In this document: piece by piece, positions 8,739 to 17,892 of the stretch
Numbering within the stretch: position 1 is the first letter of the stretch
How the letters are laid out: every line of letters begins with the position of its first letter
Source: Acidobacteria bacterium AB60
Lineage (GTDB): Bacteria > Acidobacteriota > Terriglobia > Terriglobales > Acidobacteriaceae
DNA: 64,000 bases
Direction: 5' to 3'
NCBI GenBank assembly: GCA_008682415.1
Contig: VANK01000007.1
Span: 268,696 to 332,695, forward strand
Translations under genes and position numbers: made by a program
Notes under the pieces: model-generated
Databases searched by the model: none
Told to the model about the DNA's origin: nothing
The model's input: the letters and a program-made list of their open reading frames with translations, nothing else

Positions 8739-9620
8739 GTGACCACCCAAATATCGCGCATCTCCGAATTTACCTTTCCTGGCACCACACTTACTGTCAA
8801 CCGTATGGGTTATGGGGCGATGCAATTGGCCGGCCCGCACGTCTTTGGTCCGCCGCGCGACCCGGATGAGGCCGTTGCGGTTCTCCGGGAGGCGATTGCC
8901 TCGGGCGTGAATCACATCGATACGAGTGACTTCTATGGACCCCATGTCACCAACCAGATCATCAAGCGCGCTCTGTTTCCTTATCCCGCGGACCTTGTGA
9001 TTGTCACCAAGGTGGGAGCGCGGCGCGGTTCCGATGCGTCCTGGATTCCCGCGCTCGAGCGTCAGCAATTGATTGATGCGGTTCATGACAACCTCCGCAA
9101 TCTGGGGCTCGATGCTCTCGAGGTGGTCAACCTGCGCGTCGGCGGCATCAGCAGTCCGACAGAGACTCCCATTGCAGAACAAGTCACCGTGCTTGCTGAA
9201 CTGCAGCAACAGGGGCTGATTCGCCACATCGGGCTCAGCAATGTGACGCCGCGGCAGCTGGCCGAAGCTCAAGGCATCGCGCCGATCGTCGGGATCCAGA
9301 ACATGTACAACGTTGCGCATCGCGACGATGATGCGTTCATCGACGACCTCGCAACACAAGGCATCGCGTACGTGCCGTTCTTCCCGCTGGGCGGGTTCAC
9401 GCCTCTGCAGTCTTCGGAACTCAACGCGGTGGCGGACTCGTTAGGGGCCACTCCCATGCAGATAGCGCTCGCGTGGCTGCTGCGCCGTTCCCCGAACGTG
9501 CTTCTCATTCCCGGGACGTCGTCCCGCGCACACCTGCGCGAGAATCTGCAGGCGGCCTCCCTGGAACTGACGCCGGATGTGCTCGATGAACTGGATGCGA
9601 TTGGGAAATCTTCCCGGTAA
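8739..9620 (+). CDS. Aldo/keto reductase family oxidoreductase
   Basis: A 293-residue (alpha/beta)8-barrel oxidoreductase. Seen motifs are the GVNHIDTSDFYGPHVTN block containing the catalytic Asp and Tyr, IVTKVGARRG with the Lys of the tetrad, LIRHIGLSNVTPRQLAEA, and a C-terminal NADPH-binding block LLIPGTSSRAHLRENLQAA. The family reduces aldehydes and ketones with NADPH; the substrate here cannot be predicted. The start is a GTG with AGGAG six bases upstream. The adjacent divergent TetR regulator suggests induction by a small molecule, perhaps the substrate or a toxic carbonyl. Confidence 0.92.
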   Translation: MTTQISRISEFTFPGTTLTVNRMGYGAMQLAGPHVFGPPRDPDEAVAVLREAIASGVNHIDTSDFYGPHVTNQIIKRALFPYPADLVIVTKVGARRGSDASWIPALERQQLIDAVHDNLRNLGLDALEVVNLRVGGISSPTETPIAEQVTVLAELQQQGLIRHIGLSNVTPRQLAEAQGIAPIVGIQNMYNVAHRDDDAFIDDLATQGIAYVPFFPLGGFTPLQSSELNAVADSLGATPMQIALAWLLRRSPNVLLIPGTSSRAHLRENLQAASLELTPDVLDELDAIGKSSR

Positions 9621-9641
9621 CGAAGAGCCCGCCAAAAGCCC

Positions 9642-9668
9642 GCAGGCGTGGCCATAAGCCACGCCTGC
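9642..9668. terminator. Hairpin between convergent genes (probable bidirectional terminator)
   Basis: GCAGGCGTGGC (9642-9652) is followed by the loop CATAA and the perfect complement GCCACGCCTGC (9658-9668), an 11-bp stem. It lies between the 3' ends of the aldo-keto reductase and the phosphoesterase. The U-tract on either strand is poor. Confidence 0.5.
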
Positions 9669-9692
9669 TTCTGCATTGGGACCTGTGCCGGT

Positions 9693-11144
9693 CTACAGCA
9701 CCAGGTAGAAGACGCTCTGTTCATTCAGCGCAGTCCCGTTGCTGGCCTGGTCGAAGATGGTGATGGTGTGGAGGCCGGGCGACAGGTTGTAGTACAGGTC
9801 TACGCTTGCCCCGGCATAGGTGCCCAGCTTCACTCCGTTGTCCCAGACCTGCAAGTCGGCGATTCCGACGGGCTCGGTGGCGTGCGCCACCAGGTGAACG
9901 GTCTGCGTTCCAAAGAATTGATTTGGAGCGGGGGAGAGAATCTGCACGCCTCCGGCCTGTGCCGCCACGGTATAACTGACGGGCGTGGCATGGATGATGT
10001 GGTAAGCGGAGTCAAGATCGAGAACCCACGTCAGGTGCGGGCCGGGAGCAAGGTTATACACCTGATCGATGGGATCGCCGTAGTATCCCAGCTTGACGCC
10101 GTTGTCCCAGACCTGCGTCTGTGTTACCGCTTGGTTCTCATGCACGCTAGCCGTCACGTGGACGGGGCCGTTGATGACCTGTCCGTTGCCGGGACTTGTG
10201 ATCGCGATGTTCTGCGTCGCGATTGTGGGCTCCGTGCTGGTGTCGAAGAAGTCTGCCATCGGCGTGGCATTTTGCGCGGCTCCCGGGCACGTGGTGAGGC
10301 CCATGGCGGCGCATACCGTCTTTAGCACGTTCTCGCTGTGATAGGTGATGGCCGATTGATAGCCTGGCCTGACCCGCGGCCCGATCACGAGAGTGGCAAC
10401 GCGGCCGCCACAACCGAGAGTCGTGGTCGCGGAACAGCGAGCGTCGCCGGCCAGGTTCCCCTCATCCCAAATGACAAAGAGGATGCCGTCGCCTCCCGGC
10501 TGAAACTCGGGTCGCGCCAGGATGGCTGGCAGATTGAGCTGTAGCCACTGATCGGCGGACTGCAGCGTCCCATTGTGCGCATCCTCATCGGCGTCGGGCG
10601 TGATGTAGACGAGGTTCGGCGTGACGCCCGCCGCGAAGTCTGCCTCGATTTGCCCGTAGGGCATGCTCTTCCAGTCCTGGCCGGTGCCGGGGCAAGCGTC
10701 GGTGAAATCGATCAGTGGGTTGTGGCGGCGATAGTAGGCGTTATTGGGGCCGCCATACAGTCCCTGAAAGCCTGCGAATGGCAGGTTCTCCTGGTAGGAG
10801 CGCCAGTCATAGCCCTTCTTCAAGAGCTCGCGAACAATGTTGTCCTGTGGGTGCTGGCATGAGACGGTGTCATTGTTCGGCTCCACGGGAGCGCCGGCGA
10901 CGTACCACATCAACGCGGGAAGGGAACTGTGCTGCTCGGCGTAGAACTGTGTGGCTAGTCCGTAGCGCTGAATGAGGGAGTTGTAGTACGGCATCTGCGG
11001 GTTGCCGACGACTTCTTCGTAGCTATGATTCTCTTCCGCGACGATCCAGACGTGCGACGAGGCGGGTACGGTTTGTGCGATCGAAATGCTGGAGATCAGC
11101 AGGCAGAGAGTGAAACAGACGAGTGGCAGACGTAGTAAGCGCAT
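9693..11144 (-). CDS. Secreted phosphoesterase-family protein with two C-terminal Ig-like repeats
   Basis: A 483-residue secreted protein. A signal peptide (1-23) is followed by a phosphoesterase domain of the acid phosphatase/phospholipase C type (PF04185). It carries HVWIVAEENHSYEEVVG, the VxxENxSF-type metal-binding start; TPDADEDAHNG, equivalent to the NxxxDxHD block; and FVIWDEGN, equivalent to the TYDEG block. From about residue 300 there are two beta-sandwich repeats, each ending in near-identical VWDNGVKLG plus YNLxPGxH segments. The repeats probably bind a surface or carbohydrate. The substrate could be a phosphomonoester or phospholipid. It is convergent with the aldo-keto reductase and divergent from the lipocalin-like gene. 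Confidence 0.85.
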   Translation of the reverse strand: MRLLRLPLVCFTLCLLISSISIAQTVPASSHVWIVAEENHSYEEVVGNPQMPYYNSLIQRYGLATQFYAEQHSSLPALMWYVAGAPVEPNNDTVSCQHPQDNIVRELLKKGYDWRSYQENLPFAGFQGLYGGPNNAYYRRHNPLIDFTDACPGTGQDWKSMPYGQIEADFAAGVTPNLVYITPDADEDAHNGTLQSADQWLQLNLPAILARPEFQPGGDGILFVIWDEGNLAGDARCSATTTLGCGGRVATLVIGPRVRPGYQSAITYHSENVLKTVCAAMGLTTCPGAAQNATPMADFFDTSTEPTIATQNIAITSPGNGQVINGPVHVTASVHENQAVTQTQVWDNGVKLGYYGDPIDQVYNLAPGPHLTWVLDLDSAYHIIHATPVSYTVAAQAGGVQILSPAPNQFFGTQTVHLVAHATEPVGIADLQVWDNGVKLGTYAGASVDLYYNLSPGLHTITIFDQASNGTALNEQSVFYLVL

Positions 11145-11331
11145 AAATGGCCCTATCCATCCAATGAAGGAATTTACGTTCTAAGCGTGCGATCTTGGCA
11201 CCAGGTATACAGGCGTAGCTCCCTGCGACCCAGTTAAGTTTGAGTGAATCTTTCGTACGCCGGCGGGTTATGATGACCGCGGCCCTGTGCCTGGGTATGA
11301 AGGGCACATTTTGGGTCTCATCGAGGCGCCT

Positions 11332-11877
11332 ATGCGATTCCGATTGAATTTGCTAGCAGCTCCGTTCGTGATGGCATGCGTTACGGCGACGGCCGTAGCG
11401 CAAGATGGCCCAAGCGCAGATCGGCTCATCGGCGCCTGGCGGCTGGTTTCGGTAGAGACCCTCCGCCCCAACGGGGAAGTCATTTATCCCATCTATGGGA
11501 AACACCCGCAGGGGCTGCTTATCTACGATCGCTCCGGCTGGATGAGCGTGACCATCATCTCCGATCCGCAGTCGGAAGTTCCCCGGACCGACTCGCGCCA
11601 GGGATTTCTTGAGGCTCCGGCCGCCGAAAAGCTGGCCGCAGCCGATGCTTTTTACTCCTATTACGGCACCTGGACGGTCGATCCCTCCGGTGCAGCGGTG
11701 GTACACCACATTCAGCAGTCGATGCTTCCCGGCGAGCGCGGAGAAGATGCATCGCGCAAACTGACTCTTGATGGCGACAGGCTCATTCTAATCGCCAGCA
11801 TGAAGGAAATGGGCGAGGCGCACCAACGGCGTCTCACATGGCAACGCATCTCTGCTGAAACGAAACCAGGGAACTGA
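11332..11877 (+). CDS. Secreted lipocalin-like domain protein
   Basis: A 181-residue protein beginning with a signal peptide (MRFRLNLLAAPFVMACVTAT, cleavage near AVAQ) and then LIGAWRLVSVE, the opening strand of the lipocalin-like domain (PF13924). The middle carries GLLIYDRSGWMSVTI and the end GDRLIL..RRLTWQRI, as in many acidobacterial and proteobacterial homologues. A small beta-barrel that binds a hydrophobic ligand is inferred from the fold. The frame extends upstream to 11287, but the signal peptide fixes the start at 11332. It precedes the glutaminase gene by 75 bases and may be co-transcribed. Confidence 0.85.
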   Translation: MRFRLNLLAAPFVMACVTATAVAQDGPSADRLIGAWRLVSVETLRPNGEVIYPIYGKHPQGLLIYDRSGWMSVTIISDPQSEVPRTDSRQGFLEAPAAEKLAAADAFYSYYGTWTVDPSGAAVVHHIQQSMLPGERGEDASRKLTLDGDRLILIASMKEMGEAHQRRLTWQRISAETKPGN

Positions 11878-11952
11878 GAGAGAGCTCAACGCCGAAACCG
11901 CTCTTTCCGGAGATTCCGCGCATAGAATGGAAACGTTCTCACAGAGGTGACC

Positions 11953-14031
11953 ATGGCTGCTTTCCCGGTTGGACGGCGTGTATCTCTCGCAACGATTCTC
12001 CTGTTTGTCTTCGCTCTCACTCTCGACGCGCAACAGCAGCGTCCGCCCGCCGTTCCCCTGGTCGCGCACGATCCCTACTTCAGCATCTGGTCCGACGCAG
12101 ACCGCCTAACCGATAAGGAGACGGTGCATTGGACGGGCCACCGTCAGCCCATCGCAGGGGTTGTTCGGATTGACGGCAAGCCCTATCGCTTCATGGGAGC
12201 AGAGCCCCGCGATGTTCCGGCCATGGATCAGCTCAGTCTGCGGGTCACGCCCACCCATACGATCTACGAATTTCAGGCGGCGGGTGTCCGTTTGACCGCC
12301 ACCTTTTTCACGCCCGCGCTTCCCAGGGACTTCGACATCCTCTCGCGGCCCGTCACGTATCTCACCCTCACCGCATCGGGAGAGCCGGGACACGAGGTCT
12401 CGGCGCTTATCGATGTTGATCCAATCATTGCTGTCGACACCGCCGATCAGCCGGTGACGTGGGGACGCTCGCGTGCGGGAGCTCTGACCGTGCTGAACGT
12501 CGGCTCGCGTGATCAGCGCGCCGTGGGACGCCCGGGGGACGACGTGCGTATCGACTGGGGCTACTTCCATCTCGCCGTCCCGGATAGCGAATCCGCGCAG
12601 GTCTCCGCCTCTCATGGGGCGCTCCTGTCGTTCGTGACCAATGGGACTCTGCCGGCTTCCGACGACATGGAGATGCCGCTCATGCCTCGCCGGGACGCGG
12701 CGCACCTTGCCGTGGCCCTGCCGCTGGGGAAAACCAGCGCCACACCGAGTACGCGCCACGTCCTGCTCGCCTATACCGAGGACGAATCCATCGAATACCT
12801 GGGGCGCCGTCTCCATCCTTACTGGCAACGGAACGGGCAGACCGTCGACGACATGCTTTCGCAGGCCGAGAATGAGCTCTCCAGCCTCGAGCAGCGGGCC
12901 GCGCGCCTCGACCAGGAGCTCACCGCCGACCTTGAGAAGGTGGGCGGCCCAGCGTACGCGGAGCTCGCGGTTCTGGCCTATCGCCAGACCCTCGCGGCCC
13001 ACGGCTTCGCCGCGGACGTCGATGGCACTCCGCTGCTTTTCCCCAAGGAGAACTTCTCGAACGGATGCATCTCGACCGTCGACGTCCTCTACCCCTCCGC
13101 GCCCTTCTTCCTCTTCTTCAATCCCGAGCTGCTTCAGGCTCAGCTCAAGCCCGTCCTTGAATATGCGTCTCTCCCGCGCTGGAAGTGGCCTTTCGCCCCT
13201 CACGACCTGGGCACCTACCCGGTAGCCGATGGTCAGGTGTACGGCGGAGGCGAACGTACGGAAGAAGACCAGATGCCTGTGGAAGAGAGCGGCAATCTGC
13301 TCATCATTGTGGACGCGATGGAGCGGGCGCTGGGCAATTGGGACTTCGCCCGCCAGTACTGGCCGCAGTTCGACAAGTGGGCAAAATATCTCCGCGAGAA
13401 GGGCTTAGACCCCGCGAACCAGCTGTCGACGGATGACTTTGCCGGACACCTCGCCCATAACGCCAACCTCTCGATCAAGGCCATCGAAGGACTAGCGGCA
13501 TACGCGGACATGGCGCGCAACCTTGGCAAGACGGATGTCGCCTCCGACTACGAGCGCCTGGCCCATGACATGGCCGCCAAATGGGAGCCGATGGCAAAAG
13601 AGGGCGACCACTTCAAGCTGGCTTTCGATCGTTCGAACACCTGGAGCCAGAAGTACAACATTGTCTGGGACCAGATCCTCGGATTCGGGCTTTTCCCGGC
13701 CAGTATCCGTCAGACCGAGATCGCCTTCTATCTCAAGCACCTGAACCGGTTTGGCCTGCCCCTGGATAACCGCAAGGACTACACGAAGCTGGACTGGGAG
13801 ATCTGGACGGCGACCCTCGCCGACAATTCCGCGGACTGGAATGCTTTTCTAGAGCCGATCGGCCACTGGATCAACGAGTCGCCTACCCGTGTGCCGCTCA
13901 CCGACTGGTACGACACGAAAACCGGCGCACAAATCGGGTTCCAGGCGCGGTCGGTTGTCGGGGGTGTTTACATCAAGGCCCTGGCTGACAAATCCCTCGC
14001 CCAAAAGTGGAGGGCTCGTCAAGACCGTTAG
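11953..14031 (+). CDS. Secreted glutaminase A-like protein (DUF5127-DUF4965-DUF1793)
   Basis: A 692-residue protein with a signal peptide (about 1-27, ending ALTLDAQ). Its domain order is that of fungal/bacterial glutaminase A proteins. An N-terminal beta-rich DUF5127 carries PLVAHDPYFSIWS and a threonine/tryptophan-rich WTGHRQPIAG block, a central DUF4965 contains FSNGCISTVDVLYPSAPFFL, and a six-hairpin-type helical C-terminal domain contains YNIVWDQILGFGLFP and LPLDNRKDYTKLDWEIW. The family is annotated as glutaminase, but close members may act on glycans because the helical domain is glycosidase-like. The ATG at 11953 follows AGAGGTGACC; an in-frame GTG lies two codons earlier. Confidence 0.88.
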   Translation: MAAFPVGRRVSLATILLFVFALTLDAQQQRPPAVPLVAHDPYFSIWSDADRLTDKETVHWTGHRQPIAGVVRIDGKPYRFMGAEPRDVPAMDQLSLRVTPTHTIYEFQAAGVRLTATFFTPALPRDFDILSRPVTYLTLTASGEPGHEVSALIDVDPIIAVDTADQPVTWGRSRAGALTVLNVGSRDQRAVGRPGDDVRIDWGYFHLAVPDSESAQVSASHGALLSFVTNGTLPASDDMEMPLMPRRDAAHLAVALPLGKTSATPSTRHVLLAYTEDESIEYLGRRLHPYWQRNGQTVDDMLSQAENELSSLEQRAARLDQELTADLEKVGGPAYAELAVLAYRQTLAAHGFAADVDGTPLLFPKENFSNGCISTVDVLYPSAPFFLFFNPELLQAQLKPVLEYASLPRWKWPFAPHDLGTYPVADGQVYGGGERTEEDQMPVEESGNLLIIVDAMERALGNWDFARQYWPQFDKWAKYLREKGLDPANQLSTDDFAGHLAHNANLSIKAIEGLAAYADMARNLGKTDVASDYERLAHDMAAKWEPMAKEGDHFKLAFDRSNTWSQKYNIVWDQILGFGLFPASIRQTEIAFYLKHLNRFGLPLDNRKDYTKLDWEIWTATLADNSADWNAFLEPIGHWINESPTRVPLTDWYDTKTGAQIGFQARSVVGGVYIKALADKSLAQKWRARQDR

Positions 14032-14146
14032 TCAATTTCTTCCGTTCGCCGAGGAGATGTGCGGGGAAAATCCAGAACTATTCAAACGCCCGTAACATTG
14101 GACCCAGAGAATCGATTCCGGCAGCAAAACTGCTTTGGAGCGTAAC

Positions 14147-15145
14147 GTGAAGAAGACAAGTATCGTGCTTGGTTTGTTGATGTTGGCTGTTGGATTTGCC
14201 CAGGCTCAGAAGTTGACGGGAGCGGGAGCGACCTTCCCCAATCCGATCTACGCCAAGTGGTTTCAGGAGTACAGCCAGGCCCACCCAGGTGTTGAAGTGA
14301 ACTATCAGTCGGTGGGCTCCGGGGCCGGTATCACCCAGGTCACCAAGGGCCTGGTGGATTTCGGCGCCTCTGACATGCCGATGACCGACCAGGCGCTCGA
14401 GTCTTCCCCGATCAAGCTTGTCCATATCCCGACAGTGATGGGGGCGGTGGTGCCCGTGTACAACGTTCCCGGCGTCACCGACATCAAGTTCTCTCCGGAC
14501 GTCCTCGCCGATGTCTACCTGGGGAAGATCGCGACGTGGAGCGACCCCAAGATCGCCAAGGACAATCCCGGCGTGAAGCTACCTGACCAGAAGATCATCG
14601 TGGTTCATCGCTCGGATGGTTCCGGCACTTCGTTTATCTGGACCGACTACCTGAGCAAGGTCAGCCATGAGTGGAACGACGGCCCGGGCAAGGGCACCTC
14701 GATCAACTGGCCTGTCGGTGTGGGCGGCAAGGGGAACGAAGGGGTGGCGGGGCTCGTGCGCCAGCTTCCGGGAGCCATTGGATACGTCGAGCTCATCTAC
14801 GCGCTGCAGAACCACATCACCTTCGGCGAAGTCCGCAACGCCTCCGGCAAGTGGGTGAAGGCCTCCATCGAGGGCGTCACGGCCGCGGCATCCACTGCCA
14901 AGATTCCTGCCGACTATCGCGTCTCCATCACCAACGCACCCGGCGACAACTCCTATCCGATCTCCAGCTTTACGTACCTGCTCATTCCCACCAAGTCGAC
15001 CGACTCCAACAAGGGCAAGGTGCTCAAGGATATGCTGAGCTGGATTGTGAAGTCCGGCGAGGAGCAGGCTTCGCAGCTCTCCTTCGCCCCTCTGCCGCAG
15101 GCACTGCAGGACAAGGTCCTCAAAACCGTTTACTCCTTGCAGTAA
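14147..15145 (+). CDS. pstS: Phosphate ABC transporter substrate-binding protein PstS
   Basis: A 332-residue periplasmic binding protein. The signal peptide (about 1-20, ending GFAQAQ) leads into LTGAGATFPNPIYAKWF, the PstS signature. YQSVGSGAGI, FGASDMPM and HRSDGSGTSFIWTDYL form the phosphate-binding loops. The family's role is capture of inorganic phosphate for PstCAB. The start is a GTG preceded by GGAG at 14137-14140. No pstC, pstA, pstB or phoU is in the window, and a terminator follows directly, so this is a stand-alone copy. The PhoB/PhoR-like pair at 3.9-6.1 kb is a possible regulator. Confidence 0.95.
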   Translation: MKKTSIVLGLLMLAVGFAQAQKLTGAGATFPNPIYAKWFQEYSQAHPGVEVNYQSVGSGAGITQVTKGLVDFGASDMPMTDQALESSPIKLVHIPTVMGAVVPVYNVPGVTDIKFSPDVLADVYLGKIATWSDPKIAKDNPGVKLPDQKIIVVHRSDGSGTSFIWTDYLSKVSHEWNDGPGKGTSINWPVGVGGKGNEGVAGLVRQLPGAIGYVELIYALQNHITFGEVRNASGKWVKASIEGVTAAASTAKIPADYRVSITNAPGDNSYPISSFTYLLIPTKSTDSNKGKVLKDMLSWIVKSGEEQASQLSFAPLPQALQDKVLKTVYSLQ

Positions 15146-15174
15146 CCGGGGAGCTGAGTTTGGAACCAGAACCA

Positions 15175-15209
15175 GGGCCCGGCGGGAAAAGCCGGGCTCT
15201 TTTCTTTTG
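15175..15209 (+). terminator. Rho-independent terminator of pstS
   Basis: GCCCGGC (15177-15183), loop GGGAAAA and GCCGGGC (15191-15197) are followed by TCTTTTCTTTT. The 7-bp GC stem with outer pairs and the T-rich tail form a standard intrinsic terminator 32 bases after the pstS stop. Confidence 0.9.
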
Positions 15210-15249
15210 TCGGACGGAATGACGAGTTGAACGCGGATCGCGGACAGCA

Positions 15250-17877
15250 TTACTCCGCGCGCAGAGTCTCCACCGGGTTCACTTGCGCCGCACGCATGGC
15301 GGGAAACGCCGCCGCGGCTGCGATGACCAGCAGCATCGTGCCTCCTACCGCGCCGGCCGTGAGCGGATCAAACGCCTTCACGCCGTAGAGGAACGATCGC
15401 ACCGCGGCACCCGCGGCCCAGGCGGCCGCCACTCCAGGGGCAAGGCCCAGCAGGGCCATGATTCCGGCCTGTTGCATCACCAGGCCCGCGGCCTTGGATC
15501 GCGTGGATCCGAGAGCCATGCGGATCCCGATCTCCCTGCGCCGCAGGGCTACCGAGTACGCCAGCACGCCGTAGATTCCCACCGCCGATAACACCAGCGC
15601 GACGAGACCAAATCCTGAAACCAGGCGCAACGCCAGGCGCCGCTCTCCCAGCGACTGAGCGACCCCTTCCTCCATGGGCCGCAGACTCATCTCCACCATG
15701 GATGGCGCCTCTTTCTGGATGGCGCTGCGCAGCTCCGAAGCAAGAGTCGCCGGAGGCAGCGAAGATCGCACCGCGTACTGCGCTGCCATGCTGAAGACCA
15801 TGCCCAGTAGTGATCCCGCGGGAAGCTGTCGGTAATCGAGATAGACCATCGGCTCAAAAGGCGCTCCCAGATCATTGCCTTGGATTTCGTTTTCCACGAC
15901 ACCGATGACGGTCATGGGCTGGAGGAAGGGGAGATCGTCGTCCTTGTCGCCGGGATTGCGATGGAATCGCAGTGTCGAGCCGACCGGCTCCCGCTGGTCC
16001 AGGAACGACTTCACGAATGCCTCATTGACCAGCACGCCGATGGACGAACTTGTCTCGTCCGCGGCCTGGAAGCCGCGCCCACGCAGCAGACGGATTCCGC
16101 TCGTCTGCACGAAGTTGGTGCTTACCATGCTGTAGAACGCAGAATCGCCCTGGTGAAACGCACGCCCGTCCACCTCCGTTGTTCCATTCAGGGCCACGTT
16201 GTAGTTGGAAAAGGGGACTTCGGTCTGCATCGTCGCCGACTGCACGCCTGGAAGCGTCGCGAACCTTTCCAGCAAGCGAGTCTCGATGTTCCGCGAGAGA
16301 TCCGGATCCTGGTTTTGCTTCTCCGGCATCAGCACCAGGGTGGTGACGCCGTGCGGATCGAAGCCGAGGCGCACGTTCTCGAGCGCCTGCAGAGTCCGCA
16401 CAAACAATCCGCTGACGGCGAGCAGCACGCACGTCAAGGCGACCTGCAGGGCGACCAGCATTCCGGGCAGCCGCGACCTGCGCGTCACGTTCTTCGCATT
16501 GGAGCGGCCGGCGGTCTGGCGCCGGATCGTCAGGAGCGGGGCCAGAGATGCGGCAATGCCCACCGCGATGGCGAGCGCACCCGCACAACACAACACGATA
16601 GGATGCAGCGCCAGTTCGTCGAAACGCGCGTACTCATGCCCGTAAGCATGCCGCACCAGCGCGATCGCCGCATAGGACAGGCCTCCTCCGAGCACCGCGC
16701 CTGCTACCGAAACCAGGACGCTTTCTGTCACGAGTTGTTGCAGCAGCCGCGCGAAGCTGGCGCCCAACGCGAGGCGCGTCGCCATCTCCGGCATCCGGCT
16801 GGCGGCGCGTCCAATCTGCAGGTTTGCGGCATTCGCGCATGCAATGAGCAGCAGGACGCCCACGCCCCCCAGCAGTGCGAAGAGCGGCCGCTGCAGATCT
16901 CCGACTACGAGTTCCCGGTAAGAACGTATTCTCAGGTGTCGATACTGCTCGCCGTATTTGCGATCCACATACGAGAAGACCCTCTGCGCGTCAGCCAGCC
17001 CCTGCTCCTCGCTTACGTCCCGCCGGAGACGCGCAATGACCAAGGCCGACTCGATCTTGAAATCGTCTTCCCCTGAGGCATTGACGTGAATGGGAAGATA
17101 GACCACCGGGGCGCCGGTCCCTTGCGGGACATGAAAACCGAGGGGTAGCACGCCAATCACGGTCCGGGTCTCATCCCCGATCTTGATAGAGGAACCCACG
17201 GCATGCGGGTCTCCGTGCAGCCGTTCTTGCCAGAACTCGTAGCTCACGTCGACGCCGCGTTCCGTGCCTGCTGTGCTGATCAAACTCCCTAATTTCGCGT
17301 GAATTTCAAGCACTGGAAAGAAGTCCTGCGTTACCTCCGTCAGAAGGGTGATGCGCGTTCCGTCGGGCGCGGTCACGGGTCGAATCATGGTGTTGTAGCC
17401 GCTTACGCCGGCAAACGCGTGGGTGCCGCGGCGCAGCTCATCAAAGACCCGGTATGACAACGCTCGCGGGGACGCGGACGTTCCCTCGGCGCGGTCCTCG
17501 CCGTAGAGTTGCACCAACTCGTCGGCATGTGGGAGCGCCAGGGGTCTCACCAGGATCGAGTCCACCATCGCCAACATGGTGGTGACGCATCCCAGGCCCA
17601 ACATCAGGGTGCAAAGCAGCGTGACGGTATACCCGGGCGCGCCGATCAAGCCGCGCAGAGCATAACGCAGGTCCTGCAGAAGGCGCTCAATCCAGATCCC
17701 TCCCCAGATGGCGCGCGACCGCTCCGCCGCAAGCAGCACGTTGCCGAACTTCTTACGGGCGGCGTGCTGTGCCTCCTCCGGTGTCATGCCGGCATCGATG
17801 TTCTCCTGCGTCTCCATTGCAATGTGTGTCTCAAACTCCTGCAGCAGCAGATTTCTGCGCCGGGTCCACCTGAACAT
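15250..17877 (-). CDS. Large ABC-type permease of the acidobacterial duplicated orphan permease (ADOP) type
   Basis: An 875-residue membrane protein. The N-terminus (about 1-60) is the soluble permease prefix domain, with EETQENIDAGMTPEEAQHAARKKFGN-like helices (split here by description: METQENIDAGMTPEEA, then ARKKFG). Next come the first membrane helix and periplasmic MacB_PCD domain (about 85-280), three helices of an FtsX domain (about 320-440), a second periplasmic domain (470-700) and a second FtsX set (about 745-870). The protein ends FPAMRAAQVNPVETLRAE, the hallmark of this group. Such permeases lack an adjacent ATPase, and no ATPase gene is present here either. PadR is 15 bases upstream, the usual pairing. 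The role may be efflux or mechanotransmission at the envelope. Confidence 0.92.
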   Translation of the reverse strand: MFRWTRRRNLLLQEFETHIAMETQENIDAGMTPEEAQHAARKKFGNVLLAAERSRAIWGGIWIERLLQDLRYALRGLIGAPGYTVTLLCTLMLGLGCVTTMLAMVDSILVRPLALPHADELVQLYGEDRAEGTSASPRALSYRVFDELRRGTHAFAGVSGYNTMIRPVTAPDGTRITLLTEVTQDFFPVLEIHAKLGSLISTAGTERGVDVSYEFWQERLHGDPHAVGSSIKIGDETRTVIGVLPLGFHVPQGTGAPVVYLPIHVNASGEDDFKIESALVIARLRRDVSEEQGLADAQRVFSYVDRKYGEQYRHLRIRSYRELVVGDLQRPLFALLGGVGVLLLIACANAANLQIGRAASRMPEMATRLALGASFARLLQQLVTESVLVSVAGAVLGGGLSYAAIALVRHAYGHEYARFDELALHPIVLCCAGALAIAVGIAASLAPLLTIRRQTAGRSNAKNVTRRSRLPGMLVALQVALTCVLLAVSGLFVRTLQALENVRLGFDPHGVTTLVLMPEKQNQDPDLSRNIETRLLERFATLPGVQSATMQTEVPFSNYNVALNGTTEVDGRAFHQGDSAFYSMVSTNFVQTSGIRLLRGRGFQAADETSSSIGVLVNEAFVKSFLDQREPVGSTLRFHRNPGDKDDDLPFLQPMTVIGVVENEIQGNDLGAPFEPMVYLDYRQLPAGSLLGMVFSMAAQYAVRSSLPPATLASELRSAIQKEAPSMVEMSLRPMEEGVAQSLGERRLALRLVSGFGLVALVLSAVGIYGVLAYSVALRRREIGIRMALGSTRSKAAGLVMQQAGIMALLGLAPGVAAAWAAGAAVRSFLYGVKAFDPLTAGAVGGTMLLVIAAAAAFPAMRAAQVNPVETLRAE

Positions 17878-17892
17878 CGTCCACTCCTTCGC

